DNA from: an uncultured Prevotella sp.
GTDB lineage: Bacteria > Bacteroidota > Bacteroidia > Bacteroidales > Bacteroidaceae
DNA length: 15,911 nucleotides
Assembly: GCA_934272845.1 (NCBI GenBank)
Contig: CAKQSF010000033.1
Coordinates: forward strand, 1-15,911
Direction of reading: 5' to 3'
The notes under the pieces were generated by a model. The model was given only the letters and a program-made list of their open reading frames with translations, searched no databases and had not been told where the DNA came from. The position numbers were made by a program, and so were the translations under genes. This document shows, piece by piece, positions 1 to 7,451 of this stretch (positions are counted from its first letter, which is position 1; each line of letters opens with the position of its first letter).

Positions 1-312
1 TTTGGCTGAACTCGGCTTTGCCGCTTGCCTTAGCAAGAAGCCTACATTTTGAAGCAACGTCAGCAATTCTTTGGCTGGAAGCCAATACTATGAGTAACCG
101 TGGGCATCGCCCACGGATTTAAGATACTCTCGCTATTCTCAGCCTGGAAGGCTGTACATTATTGGTAGTGTACAGCCCTCCAGGCTGATATTTCCCTACC
201 TATGCCAAATCCGTAGGCTTCGCCCACGGTTACTCATAGTATAGCCTTCCAGGCTAATTCCATCTGTACTTTGCATATAATCACCCTTAAATTATCGCTG
301 AATAGTTGACCT
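1..312 (+). repeat. Palindromic MITE-like element, copy A (left end outside window)
   Basis: Non-coding; no gene in 1-399. The right terminal repeat TATCGCTGAATAGTT is at 293-307. Inside are two nested inverted repeats. The outer arms are 86-120 and 207-241 (31 of 35 pair; three of the four mismatches are a loop triplet). The inner arms are 140-158 and 169-187 (18 of 19 pair, 10-nt loop). Small hairpins of the form stem-GGA-stem occur at 71-85, at 141-153, and inverted at 242-256. Positions 1-42 are the exact reverse complement of 4807-4848 in copy B. Shares long near-identical stretches with 15794-15911 (copy C) in the same orientation. The left end is cut off by the window. Confidence 0.85.
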
Positions 313-320
313 CACATAAA

Positions 321-362
321 AAAGCGTGTACCAAAAGTAACATAACCCATGGTACACGCTTT
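321..362 (-). terminator. Intrinsic terminator of the DXS-like operon
   Basis: Perfect 13-bp inverted repeat 321-333 / 350-362 with a 16-nt loop. Read on the minus strand the stem is followed by a run of T (TTTTTTATG), as expected for a Rho-independent terminator. It lies 38 bp downstream of the flavodoxin-family stop codon at 400. The end of repeat element A begins 14 bp beyond it. Confidence 0.8.
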
Positions 363-399
363 GTCGTTTTTAATAAAAAGAAAGTTTATAGAACCGCCC

Positions 400-939
400 T
401 TATATGTTCTTGCCCAGTTCGTAGGCTTCCTGAAGTTTGTTGTTACCAGTAATGGTACGTGGCGCATCAACCCCTCCACAGAAAAGAGTTCCTGCAAGGC
501 GGCTCTTAGGATAACAGTCTATCCAACCCGTAAGCCCAGCCTCTGCACGCTTTGGAACCTCAGGTTCGTCTTCTGCTGCGGTAGACAGCATGTAGATGTC
601 ACGGAACTTATAGTCAAGTCTGTACATAGCATTCATGCGGTCAATGAGAACCTTCATCTGTCCACTCATCTCGTAATAATATATAGGTGTAGCCCAGCAT
701 ACAACGTCGGCTTCAAGTACCTTCGGCATGATGATAGCATTGACATCATCATTGATAGCACATTTGCCTAACTTCTGGCAGGCAAGGCATCCTTTACAGA
801 AGGCAATGTTCTTACCAGAAAGCGAAATCTTCTCAACGTCGTGCCCAGCGGCTTTAGCACCTTCAATAAACTTGTCGGCAAGCATGTCACTGTTAGACCC
901 TTGGCGAAGGCTGGTAGATATAACGATAACTTTTTTCAT
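400..939 (-). CDS. Flavodoxin-fold NAD(P)H-dependent FMN reductase family protein
   Basis: A 179-residue cytosolic protein of the flavodoxin-like / NADPH-dependent FMN reductase superfamily, predicted to bind FMN and move electrons between a pyridine nucleotide and an unknown acceptor. The N-terminal strand KKVIVISTS is followed by LRQGSNSDML (residues 11-20), the FMN-phosphate loop. Residues 48-60 hold cysteines at 48, 51, 54 and 60 (C-x2-C-x2-C-x5-C). This resembles the cluster motif of iron-sulfur flavoproteins, although many plain flavodoxin-fold reductases keep similar cysteines. The ATPIYYYEMSGQMK segment (about residues 83-96) is the conserved flavin-side loop. It is last in the minus-strand operon, 26 bp after the cupin gene and just before a terminator. 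The family call is secure; substrate and Fe-S content are not. Confidence 0.88.
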   Translation of the reverse strand: MKKVIVISTSLRQGSNSDMLADKFIEGAKAAGHDVEKISLSGKNIAFCKGCLACQKLGKCAINDDVNAIIMPKVLEADVVCWATPIYYYEMSGQMKVLIDRMNAMYRLDYKFRDIYMLSTAAEDEPEVPKRAEAGLTGWIDCYPKSRLAGTLFCGGVDAPRTITGNNKLQEAYELGKNI

Positions 940-965
940 AATGTTTTTGTAGTCGTTTTTTTGTC

Positions 966-1781
966 TTATTTCAATTTGTCATACTCAGCATCGCTGACAG
1001 GCTCCAGCCATTCGTTAGAACTGTTCTCGCCAGGAACTTCGAATGCAAGGTGAGCAAACCAACAGTCTTTTGCTGCACCGTGCCAATGTTTTACGTTAGC
1101 AGGTATGTTGATGACAGTACCAGGCAGAATTTCCTGTGCAGGTTTCCCTTCCTCTTGATACCAACCACGTCCGGCAACGCCAACAAGCATCTGACCTCCA
1201 CCTTTCGTAGCGTGGTGTATGTGCCAGTTGTTACGGCAGCCAGGTTCGAATGTGACGTTAGCGAAAGGAATCTGTTCCGTTGAAACACGTGCCAAGTAAC
1301 TGTTGCCCTTAAAATATTTAGCGTAAGCCACGTTAGGTTCACCAATAGGGAATATCATCTCGCGTTGGAAAGCGGCTTTTGCGTCTTCACCCTTAACGTC
1401 CTCGTTCCATACCTCTTTGGCGAGGTTGAAGGCAGCCCATGCCTTAGGCCATCCAGCGTAGAAGGCAATGTGGGTAATGATTTCAGCCACCTCTGTGCGA
1501 GTGATTCCGTTGTTCTTGGCAGATTGCAGGTGATACTTCAAAGAACTGTCTGTTATGCCCTGACTGATGAGAGATGTTATTGTTACCAAACTACGGTCTC
1601 TTAATGAGAGAAGGTCATTTCTACTCCATACCTCTCCAAAGAGAATATCGTCATTAAGATGTGCAAACTCAGGAGCGAACTCGCCAAGTTGGGTGCGTCC
1701 GGCTGTCTGTACTATTTTCTTTTGTGCCATAATGTTAAGTGATAATGTTGCTAAAGCAAGAGATAATATAATTTTTTTCAT
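966..1781 (-). CDS. Exported carboxymuconolactone decarboxylase-cupin fusion protein
   Basis: A 271-residue protein with a cleavable-type signal peptide (residues 1-20, MKKIILSLAL through NIMAQ), so probably periplasmic. Residues about 35-128 match the carboxymuconolactone decarboxylase (CMD) fold: RDRSLVTITSL, then ITRTEVAEIITHIAFYAGWPK with a conserved His at 104. The Cys-x-x-Cys of AhpD-type peroxidatic members is absent, so a peroxidase role is unlikely. Residues about 170-250 form a cupin barrel with likely metal ligands H187 and H189 (HIH), Q197 where Glu is usual, and H232 or H234. CMD-cupin fusions are common in Bacteroidota beside flavodoxin-type reductases and AraC regulators; their reaction is not established. 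It starts 5 bp after the AraC stop codon, so the two are surely co-transcribed. Confidence 0.87.
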   Translation of the reverse strand: MKKIILSLALATLSLNIMAQKKIVQTAGRTQLGEFAPEFAHLNDDILFGEVWSRNDLLSLRDRSLVTITSLISQGITDSSLKYHLQSAKNNGITRTEVAEIITHIAFYAGWPKAWAAFNLAKEVWNEDVKGEDAKAAFQREMIFPIGEPNVAYAKYFKGNSYLARVSTEQIPFANVTFEPGCRNNWHIHHATKGGGQMLVGVAGRGWYQEEGKPAQEILPGTVINIPANVKHWHGAAKDCWFAHLAFEVPGENSSNEWLEPVSDAEYDKLK

Positions 1782-1786
1782 AGGGG

Positions 1787-2677
1787 TTATGCTGATTTCC
1801 TGTATTCAGAAGGAGTTTTTCCCGTTTGTGTTTTGAAGAAGCGGACGAAATGTTGCGGATATTCAAAGCCTAGTTGTTGACTAACCTGAGTAATGCTGAG
1901 AGTATCGTCGTCAAGAAGTATCTTAGCAGAGCGCAACAAACGCTCGTTGATAAAATCCTTTGCCGTTCGCCCAGTCTCAGTCTTTACAAGTTCGCCAAAA
2001 TATTTGGCAGAGTAACAGCATTTGTCTGCAAAGTAAGCCACTGTTGGTAGTCCCTCATGAAAAGCCTTGTCGTCAATATATTGATCGAGTAGGGAAGCGA
2101 ATTTCTTTACCACCGAATGGTTTATCTCCTCGCGTGTAACGAATTGTCTGTCGTAGAATCTAAGACAATAATTCAACAATAGTTCTATGTTGCTGACGAT
2201 AAGTTCACGTGAGTGCTTGTCTATGCTGCGGTGCAGTTCCTGTTTTATCATGTCGAGCACACTGCGGAATATTTCTATTTCTCCGCAAGAGAGGTGAAGG
2301 GCTTCGTTAGACGTGTAGTCAAAGAATTCGTATCGATTTATGTTCTTGCCTAATTGTGTGCGGTTAAGCAAGTCGGGATGGAATACCAAGGCTGTCCATT
2401 TAGGTGTTTTAACTTTAGGATTAGGTTCTACATGTACCACTTGCCCAGGTGCAAAACTTGTGACGGTCATCTCATCGAAGTCATACTCCGTTCTACCATA
2501 TGATAGTTTGCAGCCTTTGTTCTCTTTTAAGAACAGGGCGTAGAGGCCATAGTGGTAAAGTGCTTCTTCAATATTTGATGTACTGTCAGAGCGCACAACG
2601 CTCACCAACGGATGAAGTGTTTCAAATCCGTTGTGATCGTTGAACTCTTGTACGGTGTTATAATATATATCTTTCAT
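1787..2677 (-). CDS. AraC family transcriptional regulator
   Basis: A 296-residue regulator with two domains. The N-terminal half (residues about 30-180) is a cupin-like ligand-binding domain (SYGRTEYDFDEMTVTSFAPG is typical). The C-terminal 100 residues carry two helix-turn-helix motifs: the first around VAYFADKCCYSAKYFGELVK, the second around SITQVSQQLGFEYPQHFVRF, followed by FKTQTGKTPSEYRKSA, the hallmark ending of AraC proteins. Its ATG overlaps the DXS-like stop codon by one base (TAATG), which points to translational coupling. It sits second in the operon with its probable targets on both sides, suggesting it controls its own operon in response to a small molecule. The ligand is unknown. 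Confidence 0.92.
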   Translation of the reverse strand: MKDIYYNTVQEFNDHNGFETLHPLVSVVRSDSTSNIEEALYHYGLYALFLKENKGCKLSYGRTEYDFDEMTVTSFAPGQVVHVEPNPKVKTPKWTALVFHPDLLNRTQLGKNINRYEFFDYTSNEALHLSCGEIEIFRSVLDMIKQELHRSIDKHSRELIVSNIELLLNYCLRFYDRQFVTREEINHSVVKKFASLLDQYIDDKAFHEGLPTVAYFADKCCYSAKYFGELVKTETGRTAKDFINERLLRSAKILLDDDTLSITQVSQQLGFEYPQHFVRFFKTQTGKTPSEYRKSA

Positions 2678-4437
2678 TACTTTGTAATCTTCAGTATGTC
2701 CTCTACAATTTGCTCATCGAGCAAACGGTTGTCAGACAGCAGTTGTTGAAGGTCAAAGCGATCGTAAAGGTCTTTCTTTACACCCCCGACGAGTACCTTC
2801 ATGTCTGATGTGCCGTAGTAAGATGCTATGCGCTCACCGAAGCCCCCGTCCTTGCAACCGTCTTCAAGTGTTACTACAAGTTGGTGATTCTTCTTCAGAG
2901 AGTCAAGTGTCTCAGCGTCTACAGCGTTAAGATATCTAGGGTTAATCAGTGTGGCGTCAATGCCCTTGTCGGCAAGCAGACGTACAACGTTTTCGCCTTT
3001 CTGATAGAAAGAACCTGCAGCGATGATGGCAACCTTAGAACCTTGGTGCATAACCTTGTACTTAGGTTCAAAACCATACTCCGTGTCAACGGTCTCCGTG
3101 GTGTGGTTAACGCCATTACTTGGTACGCGCAAGGCTACAGGTTTCTTGGTTTGCTTTATCGCCCAACGCAGCATGGCAAAGTATTCCTCGCAGGTTGTCG
3201 GAGCAAGATAAATAAGGTTAGGGATGCTGCAGAGCATAGGAATGTCGAAAAGACATATATGCGTAATGTCGTTCATAGAACCAGTACCACCCCATGCTAC
3301 GTTAATAACAGCAGGGTTAGAGTTAATGCAGAGGTCTTGCGCTATCTGGTCGTAAGTGCGCTGCACAAAGGTACTGTACACAGTCCATACAGGGCGCAGT
3401 CCGCCCTTAGCCATACCAGAAATCATAGCCACAGCCTGCTCCTCAGCAATGCCCATATCAATGTGTTGCTTTCCTGCCTCTTGGCGCTTGGCTAAGTTGA
3501 AGCCAGCCGCTGCCGGTGTGCCTGCTGTAACAGCGATGAGTGTCTTGTCCTGTTTCATCTCATTGAGCATCCAGTCGCTATAGAGTTGTTCGTAGGTCTC
3601 GCAGGCAGGTGCCTCTGGACGACTTCCGTCCTTGATGTTGAACGGCATGCCCCAGTGCCATGTCTCTTTATCCTTCACGGCAGGAGCAAAGCCATGTCCT
3701 TTCTCCGTGTGAATATGAACAACGGTAGGCTTATCTGTTCCCTTTACGCTTTGGAATACCTCGATAAGTTTCTCGATATCGTTGCCTTCTTCTAGGTATT
3801 TGTATTCAAAGCCCCATGCCTTGAACCAGTTGTGTTCGCATGTACCATGGCTTTCGCGAAGTGCACGGAGGTTCTTGTATATGCCGCCATGGTTCTCGGC
3901 TATTGACATCTCGTTATCGTTTACCACGATAATGATACCTGTGCCGAGTTCAGAAGCCTCGTCCAGTCCCTCGAAAGCCTCGCCGCCAGAGAGTGAACCG
4001 TCACCGATGATGGCGATAATGTTCTCGTCAGTACCCTTAATGTCGCGCGCCTTCTGAAGACCAGTGGCAAGACTGACAGAAGTGGAGGTATGTCCTACCT
4101 CAAAGTTATCATATTCAGGGCACTCGGCAGGCGAAGAGTAACCGCTGATAGCGTTCATGTCGTCTACATTGCCAAGGAAGCCAGAGACACGTCCTGTCAA
4201 TACCTTGTGTGGGTAACACTGGTGGCTTACGTCAAACACAAACTTATCTTTTGGAGCATCGAACACGTAATGCAACGCCACGGTAGCCTCCACGAATCCC
4301 AGGTTAGGACCAACGTGACCACCATGCTTGCTTACGCGGTTCAATACTGCCTGACGAGTCTCATCGGCTACGGTCTGCAGTTCCTGTAGGTTCAGTTTCT
4401 TCAAGTCGGCTGGCGACTGTATTTTCTCTATGTACAT
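2677..4437 (-). CDS. 1-deoxy-D-xylulose-5-phosphate synthase-like thiamine-diphosphate enzyme
   Basis: A 586-residue transketolase-superfamily protein that automatic annotation would call DXS (pyruvate + glyceraldehyde-3-phosphate to DXP, the first step of the MEP isoprenoid pathway). The thiamine-diphosphate motif runs from GDG (145-147) to NDN (173-175). FDVSHQCYPHKVLTGR (68-83) and VGHTSTS (114-120) are DXS-like, and GIAEE (329-333) supplies the catalytic Glu in the pyrimidine domain. The C-terminal transketolase domain covers about 465-586. It is some 40 residues shorter than typical DXS. By eye, the DRAG...THQG segment of classical DXS is AWGGTG...THI here (381-393), with the substrate-binding Arg position occupied by W382. 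I therefore favour a paralogue with altered acceptor use. First gene of the operon, behind a clear promoter. Confidence 0.85.
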   Translation of the reverse strand: MYIEKIQSPADLKKLNLQELQTVADETRQAVLNRVSKHGGHVGPNLGFVEATVALHYVFDAPKDKFVFDVSHQCYPHKVLTGRVSGFLGNVDDMNAISGYSSPAECPEYDNFEVGHTSTSVSLATGLQKARDIKGTDENIIAIIGDGSLSGGEAFEGLDEASELGTGIIIVVNDNEMSIAENHGGIYKNLRALRESHGTCEHNWFKAWGFEYKYLEEGNDIEKLIEVFQSVKGTDKPTVVHIHTEKGHGFAPAVKDKETWHWGMPFNIKDGSRPEAPACETYEQLYSDWMLNEMKQDKTLIAVTAGTPAAAGFNLAKRQEAGKQHIDMGIAEEQAVAMISGMAKGGLRPVWTVYSTFVQRTYDQIAQDLCINSNPAVINVAWGGTGSMNDITHICLFDIPMLCSIPNLIYLAPTTCEEYFAMLRWAIKQTKKPVALRVPSNGVNHTTETVDTEYGFEPKYKVMHQGSKVAIIAAGSFYQKGENVVRLLADKGIDATLINPRYLNAVDAETLDSLKKNHQLVVTLEDGCKDGGFGERIASYYGTSDMKVLVGGVKKDLYDRFDLQQLLSDNRLLDEQIVEDILKITK

Positions 4438-4468
4438 GTGTATTATTATTTATTATTATTTACTGTTG

Positions 4469-4498
4469 CAAAGGTAGGGATTTTATCGCTATTGCAAT
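4469..4498 (-). promoter_or_regulatory. Bacteroidota-type promoter of the DXS-like operon
   Basis: On the minus strand the -7 box TACCTTTG (4476-4469) matches the Bacteroidota consensus TAnnTTTG exactly. An upstream ATTG (4498-4495) stands for the -33 TTTG box with 18 nt between them. The expected transcript start is near 4462, giving a leader of about 25 nt rich in TTATTATT-type sequence on the plus strand, with no Shine-Dalgarno sequence. The promoter lies outside repeat element B, whose nearer end is at 4552. Confidence 0.7.
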
Positions 4499-4551
4499 GT
4501 ACCCAGATTACGGAAAGCATTACCAATTTTCTATATTTTAACCAAACCGCC

Positions 4552-4935
4552 TTTAAAAGTAACTATTCTGCGATAATTAAATGGTAACTACGTGCAAAGT
4601 ATAGTAATGGTAATTATGTGCAATGGATAGAATCAGCCTGGAAGGCTATACTTTGAGTAACCGTGGGCGAAGCCTACGGATTATGATAACGTGGAGGGAC
4701 ATCTGCCTGGAAGGCAGTACATAATCTGCAGTGTACTGCCTTCCAGGCAGCAGATAGTGTTCTTTTTCAATATCCGTAGGCTTTGCCCACGGTTACTCAT
4801 AGTATTGGCTTCTTGCTAAGGCAAGCGGCAAAGCCGAGTTCAGCCAAAGAAGGTTTAACTGTAACATAGTGAGAAAGCGCACACGTAAATAAAGGCTTTG
4901 GTTAATGCGACTATCGCTGAATAGTTACCTTTAAA
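4552..4935 (-). repeat. Palindromic MITE-like element, copy B (complete, 384 bp)
   Basis: Bounded by terminal inverted repeats 4552-4575 and 4912-4935 (22 of 24 match; core GTAACTATTC[A/T]GCGATA). Inside, from the left: two tandem 26-bp units at 4580-4605 and 4606-4631 (21 of 26 match); a GGA-triloop hairpin at 4634-4648; nested arms 4655-4681 / 4772-4798 (26 of 27 pair); and a perfect 19-bp inner inverted repeat 4703-4721 / 4732-4750 with a 10-nt loop. A 42-bp module at 4807-4848 is the exact reverse complement of window positions 1-42. Orientation is opposite to copies A and C. There is no coding capacity. It fills the gap between the DXS-like promoter and the ABC-F terminator. Confidence 0.85.
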
Positions 4936-4938
4936 ACA

Positions 4939-4981
4939 AAAAAGGGTATGAACCCAACATTGCTGAGTCAATACCCTTTTT
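4939..4981 (-). terminator. Intrinsic terminator after the ABC-F gene
   Basis: Inverted repeat 4939-4949 / 4971-4981 (11 bp, AAAAAGGGTAT against its complement, 21-nt loop). On the minus strand it is followed by TTTGTTTT. It lies 57 bp after the ABC-F stop codon, ending the long minus-strand housekeeping run. Repeat element B begins only 3 bp beyond it. Confidence 0.8.
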
Positions 4982-5037
4982 ATACGAATTTATACGAAGT
5001 ATGGTCTATCACTTCTTAATTAGGTATGGTTCCCAAT

Positions 5038-6855
5038 TTATCCTTCAATCTCAGACAACTCCAACCATCGCATCTCCTTCTCATCCAGTTCATCACCCAA
5101 TACGGGGAGACGTTTGCTCAGTTCCGTTATCTTCTCAACGCTTATAGTGCCAGAACTCAGTTGTTGCTCAATCTGTTCCTTCTCTGCGGTGAGTGCTTCT
5201 ATATCTTTTTCCAACTGCTGAAACTCAAGACGTTCCTTGTAAGTCATGCGGCGCCGAGTGTCGTTACGGTATGCTGCAGCCTTACTCTTGTTGGCGTTAG
5301 TATCCTTCTGTTGTACTTTACGTTCCGCTTCCTCTTTTGATTGCAGTTTACTCCATTCACGGTACTGCGTGTAGTTTCCTGGAAAATCCTTTATCTCTCC
5401 TTCGCCTTTAAAGACTAACAGGTGGTCCACTACTTTGTCCATGAAATAACGGTCGTGACTTACAACAATCACACAGCCAGGGAAGTCTTGTAAGTATTCC
5501 TCAAGTACCTGCAGTGTCTTGATGTCAAGGTCATTAGTAGGCTCGTCAAGCACAAGGAAATTCGGATTACGCATAAGTACCGTGCAAAGGTACAGTTTAC
5601 GTTTCTCTCCGCCTGATAGTTTATAAACGTAGTTGTATTGTTGGTCTGGAGTAAAGAGAAAATGCTGCAGGAACTGTGATGCACTATAGTGTCGTCCCCC
5701 TCCCAGGTCAATGTACTCAGCAATATCGCGTACCACGTCAATAACCTTCTGCTGTTCATCAAACTGTAATCCTTCTTGGGAGAAGTAACCGAACTTCACC
5801 GTTTCTCCAATATCGAATTTTCCAGAGTCAGGTTGCACAAGTCCAAGGAGTAGTTTTATGAATGTAGACTTACCAGCGCCATTGTTACCCACAATGCCCA
5901 TCTTCTCATAGCGTGCAAAGTTATAGTAAAAGTCTTTAAGAATTACCTTCCCATTACCTTCACTACCATCACGTGGTGGGAATGTCTTAGAAACGTATTG
6001 ACACTCGAAAATCTTAGAGCCGATATATACGTTAGATGACTTTAGTCGTACCTGACGTTCTTCTATCCTTTGTTTTGCAACCTTCTCCAGTTCATAGAAA
6101 GCCTCCTCACGGTATCGAGCCTTATGACCACGTGCTTGTGGCTGTCGTCGCATCCATTCTAGTTCACGGCGGTAGAGATTGTTAGCGTGTTGTATGTTAG
6201 CGATAGTTGCATCTATGCGCTGTTGTCTCTTCTCAAGATAATAAGAGTATGAGCCGCGGTATGAATATATAGTCCTGTTGTCAAGTTCCAGGATTACGGA
6301 GCACACATCATCAAGAAAGAATCGGTCGTGCGTAACCATCAGCAGACTCTTGTTACCACGCTGCAGATATCCCTCGAGCCATTCTACCATTTCAAGGTCA
6401 AGATGGTTTGTAGGTTCATCGAGAATGAAAAGGTCAGGGTTAGAGATAAGAGTCTGTGCCAATGCCACGCGTTTTTGTTGTCCGCCACTGAGTTGGTTGA
6501 TAGGTTGCTCCATGTCAGTGATACGTAGTTGCGTCAGAATCTGTTTAGCCTTTAGTTTGGCTTCTTCTACATTCTCCATGCCGTGGAAACAAGCCTCAAT
6601 TACGGTTGCTCCTTCAGGGAACTGTGGCTCCTGGCGAAGGTAGCCCACCTTAATGTCATTACGGTAAATAATCTTTCCAGAGTCAATAGGTTCATCCCCC
6701 GTAAGCATTGAAAGCAGTGTAGACTTTCCTGTGCCGTTCTGCGCAATGAGACCGACACGCTGTCCCTCGGCAATAGAGAAAGAAATGTCTTCAAACAAGA
6801 CTCTTTCGCCGAAGCGTTTTGATATGGATTGTACGTCAAGTAGTGGTGTAGGCAT
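5038..6855 (-). CDS. ABC-F family ATPase, Uup-like
   Basis: A 605-residue soluble protein with two ATP-binding cassettes and no membrane segments, typical of ABC-F translation and ribosome factors. Cassette 1 has Walker A AQNGTGKST (38-46), signature LSGGQ (122-126), Walker B LFILDEPTNHLD (142-153) and the H-loop His near 176. Cassette 2 has Walker A GNNGAGKST (323-331), signature LSGGE (413-417) and Walker B FLVLDEPTNDLD (433-444). The linker at about 200-270 is the ABC-F interdomain arm. A charged coiled coil at about 538-600 resembles the C-terminal DNA/ribosome-binding domain of Uup, so Uup is the nearest named relative. It starts 6 bp after engB, so the two share a transcript. An antibiotic-resistance role is not suggested by this housekeeping setting. 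Confidence 0.9.
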   Translation of the reverse strand: MPTPLLDVQSISKRFGERVLFEDISFSIAEGQRVGLIAQNGTGKSTLLSMLTGDEPIDSGKIIYRNDIKVGYLRQEPQFPEGATVIEACFHGMENVEEAKLKAKQILTQLRITDMEQPINQLSGGQQKRVALAQTLISNPDLFILDEPTNHLDLEMVEWLEGYLQRGNKSLLMVTHDRFFLDDVCSVILELDNRTIYSYRGSYSYYLEKRQQRIDATIANIQHANNLYRRELEWMRRQPQARGHKARYREEAFYELEKVAKQRIEERQVRLKSSNVYIGSKIFECQYVSKTFPPRDGSEGNGKVILKDFYYNFARYEKMGIVGNNGAGKSTFIKLLLGLVQPDSGKFDIGETVKFGYFSQEGLQFDEQQKVIDVVRDIAEYIDLGGGRHYSASQFLQHFLFTPDQQYNYVYKLSGGEKRKLYLCTVLMRNPNFLVLDEPTNDLDIKTLQVLEEYLQDFPGCVIVVSHDRYFMDKVVDHLLVFKGEGEIKDFPGNYTQYREWSKLQSKEEAERKVQQKDTNANKSKAAAYRNDTRRRMTYKERLEFQQLEKDIEALTAEKEQIEQQLSSGTISVEKITELSKRLPVLGDELDEKEMRWLELSEIEG

Positions 6856-6861
6856 TTGTTG

Positions 6862-7449
6862 TTAAAGTATAGATTCTATGTAGTCAAGCAGTTCGTCTCT
6901 TCCCTGTCGTTTCTCAGAACTCGTTATGAAGTGAGGTGGTAATTCCTCCCATGTGTCGAGCAGTGAGTTTAGATACTTCTCTGCGTTCATGCGTGCTTTT
7001 ACAGGACCGAGTTTATCGGCTTTTGTGAAAACAATAGAGAAAGGAACTCCGTTTTCTCCCAACCATTGCATGAACTCAAGGTCTATCTTTTGTGGGTCGT
7101 GACGTACATCAATGAGAAGGAAAACATTAACAAGTTGTTCTCTGTTCAGGATATATGATGAAATCATCTTGTTGATATCCTCCTGCACTTTCTTTGACCT
7201 TTTGGCAAAGCCATATCCAGGCAGGTCTACTATGTACCATTCATCGTTAATATTGAAGTGGTTTATGAGTAGGGTCTTACCAGGTGTGGCACTTGTCTTA
7301 GCCAGTGCCTTGCGGCCAGTCAACATATTTATAAGACTAGACTTGCCAACGTTGCTTCGTCCGATGAATGCAAACTCCGCCTTAGTGTCGTTCGGACACT
7401 GTGAGAGTTTCGCTGAACTTATAGTGAATTCTGCTTTTTTAATTTCCAT
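6862..7449 (-). CDS. engB: Ribosome biogenesis GTP-binding protein EngB (YsxC/YihA)
   Basis: A 195-residue TRAFAC GTPase needed for assembly of the large ribosomal subunit. All GTP-binding motifs are present: G1 GRSNVGKSS (30-38), G2 threonine within SATPGKT (53-59), G3 DLPGYG (75-80), G4 TKAD (142-145) and G5 around SSEKRQG (177-183). The length is normal for EngB. The start is unusual in context: a 27-unit octamer array ends only 2 bp before the ATG, so the leader consists of CTAAACAA-type repeats with no Shine-Dalgarno sequence. It is followed after 6 bp by the ABC-F gene; both concern ribosome function. Confidence 0.96.
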   Translation of the reverse strand: MEIKKAEFTISSAKLSQCPNDTKAEFAFIGRSNVGKSSLINMLTGRKALAKTSATPGKTLLINHFNINDEWYIVDLPGYGFAKRSKKVQEDINKMISSYILNREQLVNVFLLIDVRHDPQKIDLEFMQWLGENGVPFSIVFTKADKLGPVKARMNAEKYLNSLLDTWEELPPHFITSSEKRQGRDELLDYIESIL

Positions 7450-7451
7450 TG

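Noticed and set aside
349..771. A 140-residue plus-strand open frame overlapping the terminator and the flavodoxin gene
   Set aside because: It begins inside the terminator stem and runs antisense to a clear reductase gene.
2881..3495. A 204-residue plus-strand open frame opposite the DXS-like gene
   Set aside because: Antisense shadow of a well-supported coding sequence, with no recognisable domain.
5038..6855. ABC-F protein as an antibiotic-resistance determinant
   Set aside because: Housekeeping position after engB, a Uup-like C-terminal coiled coil and no resistance-type interdomain extension; nothing supports resistance.
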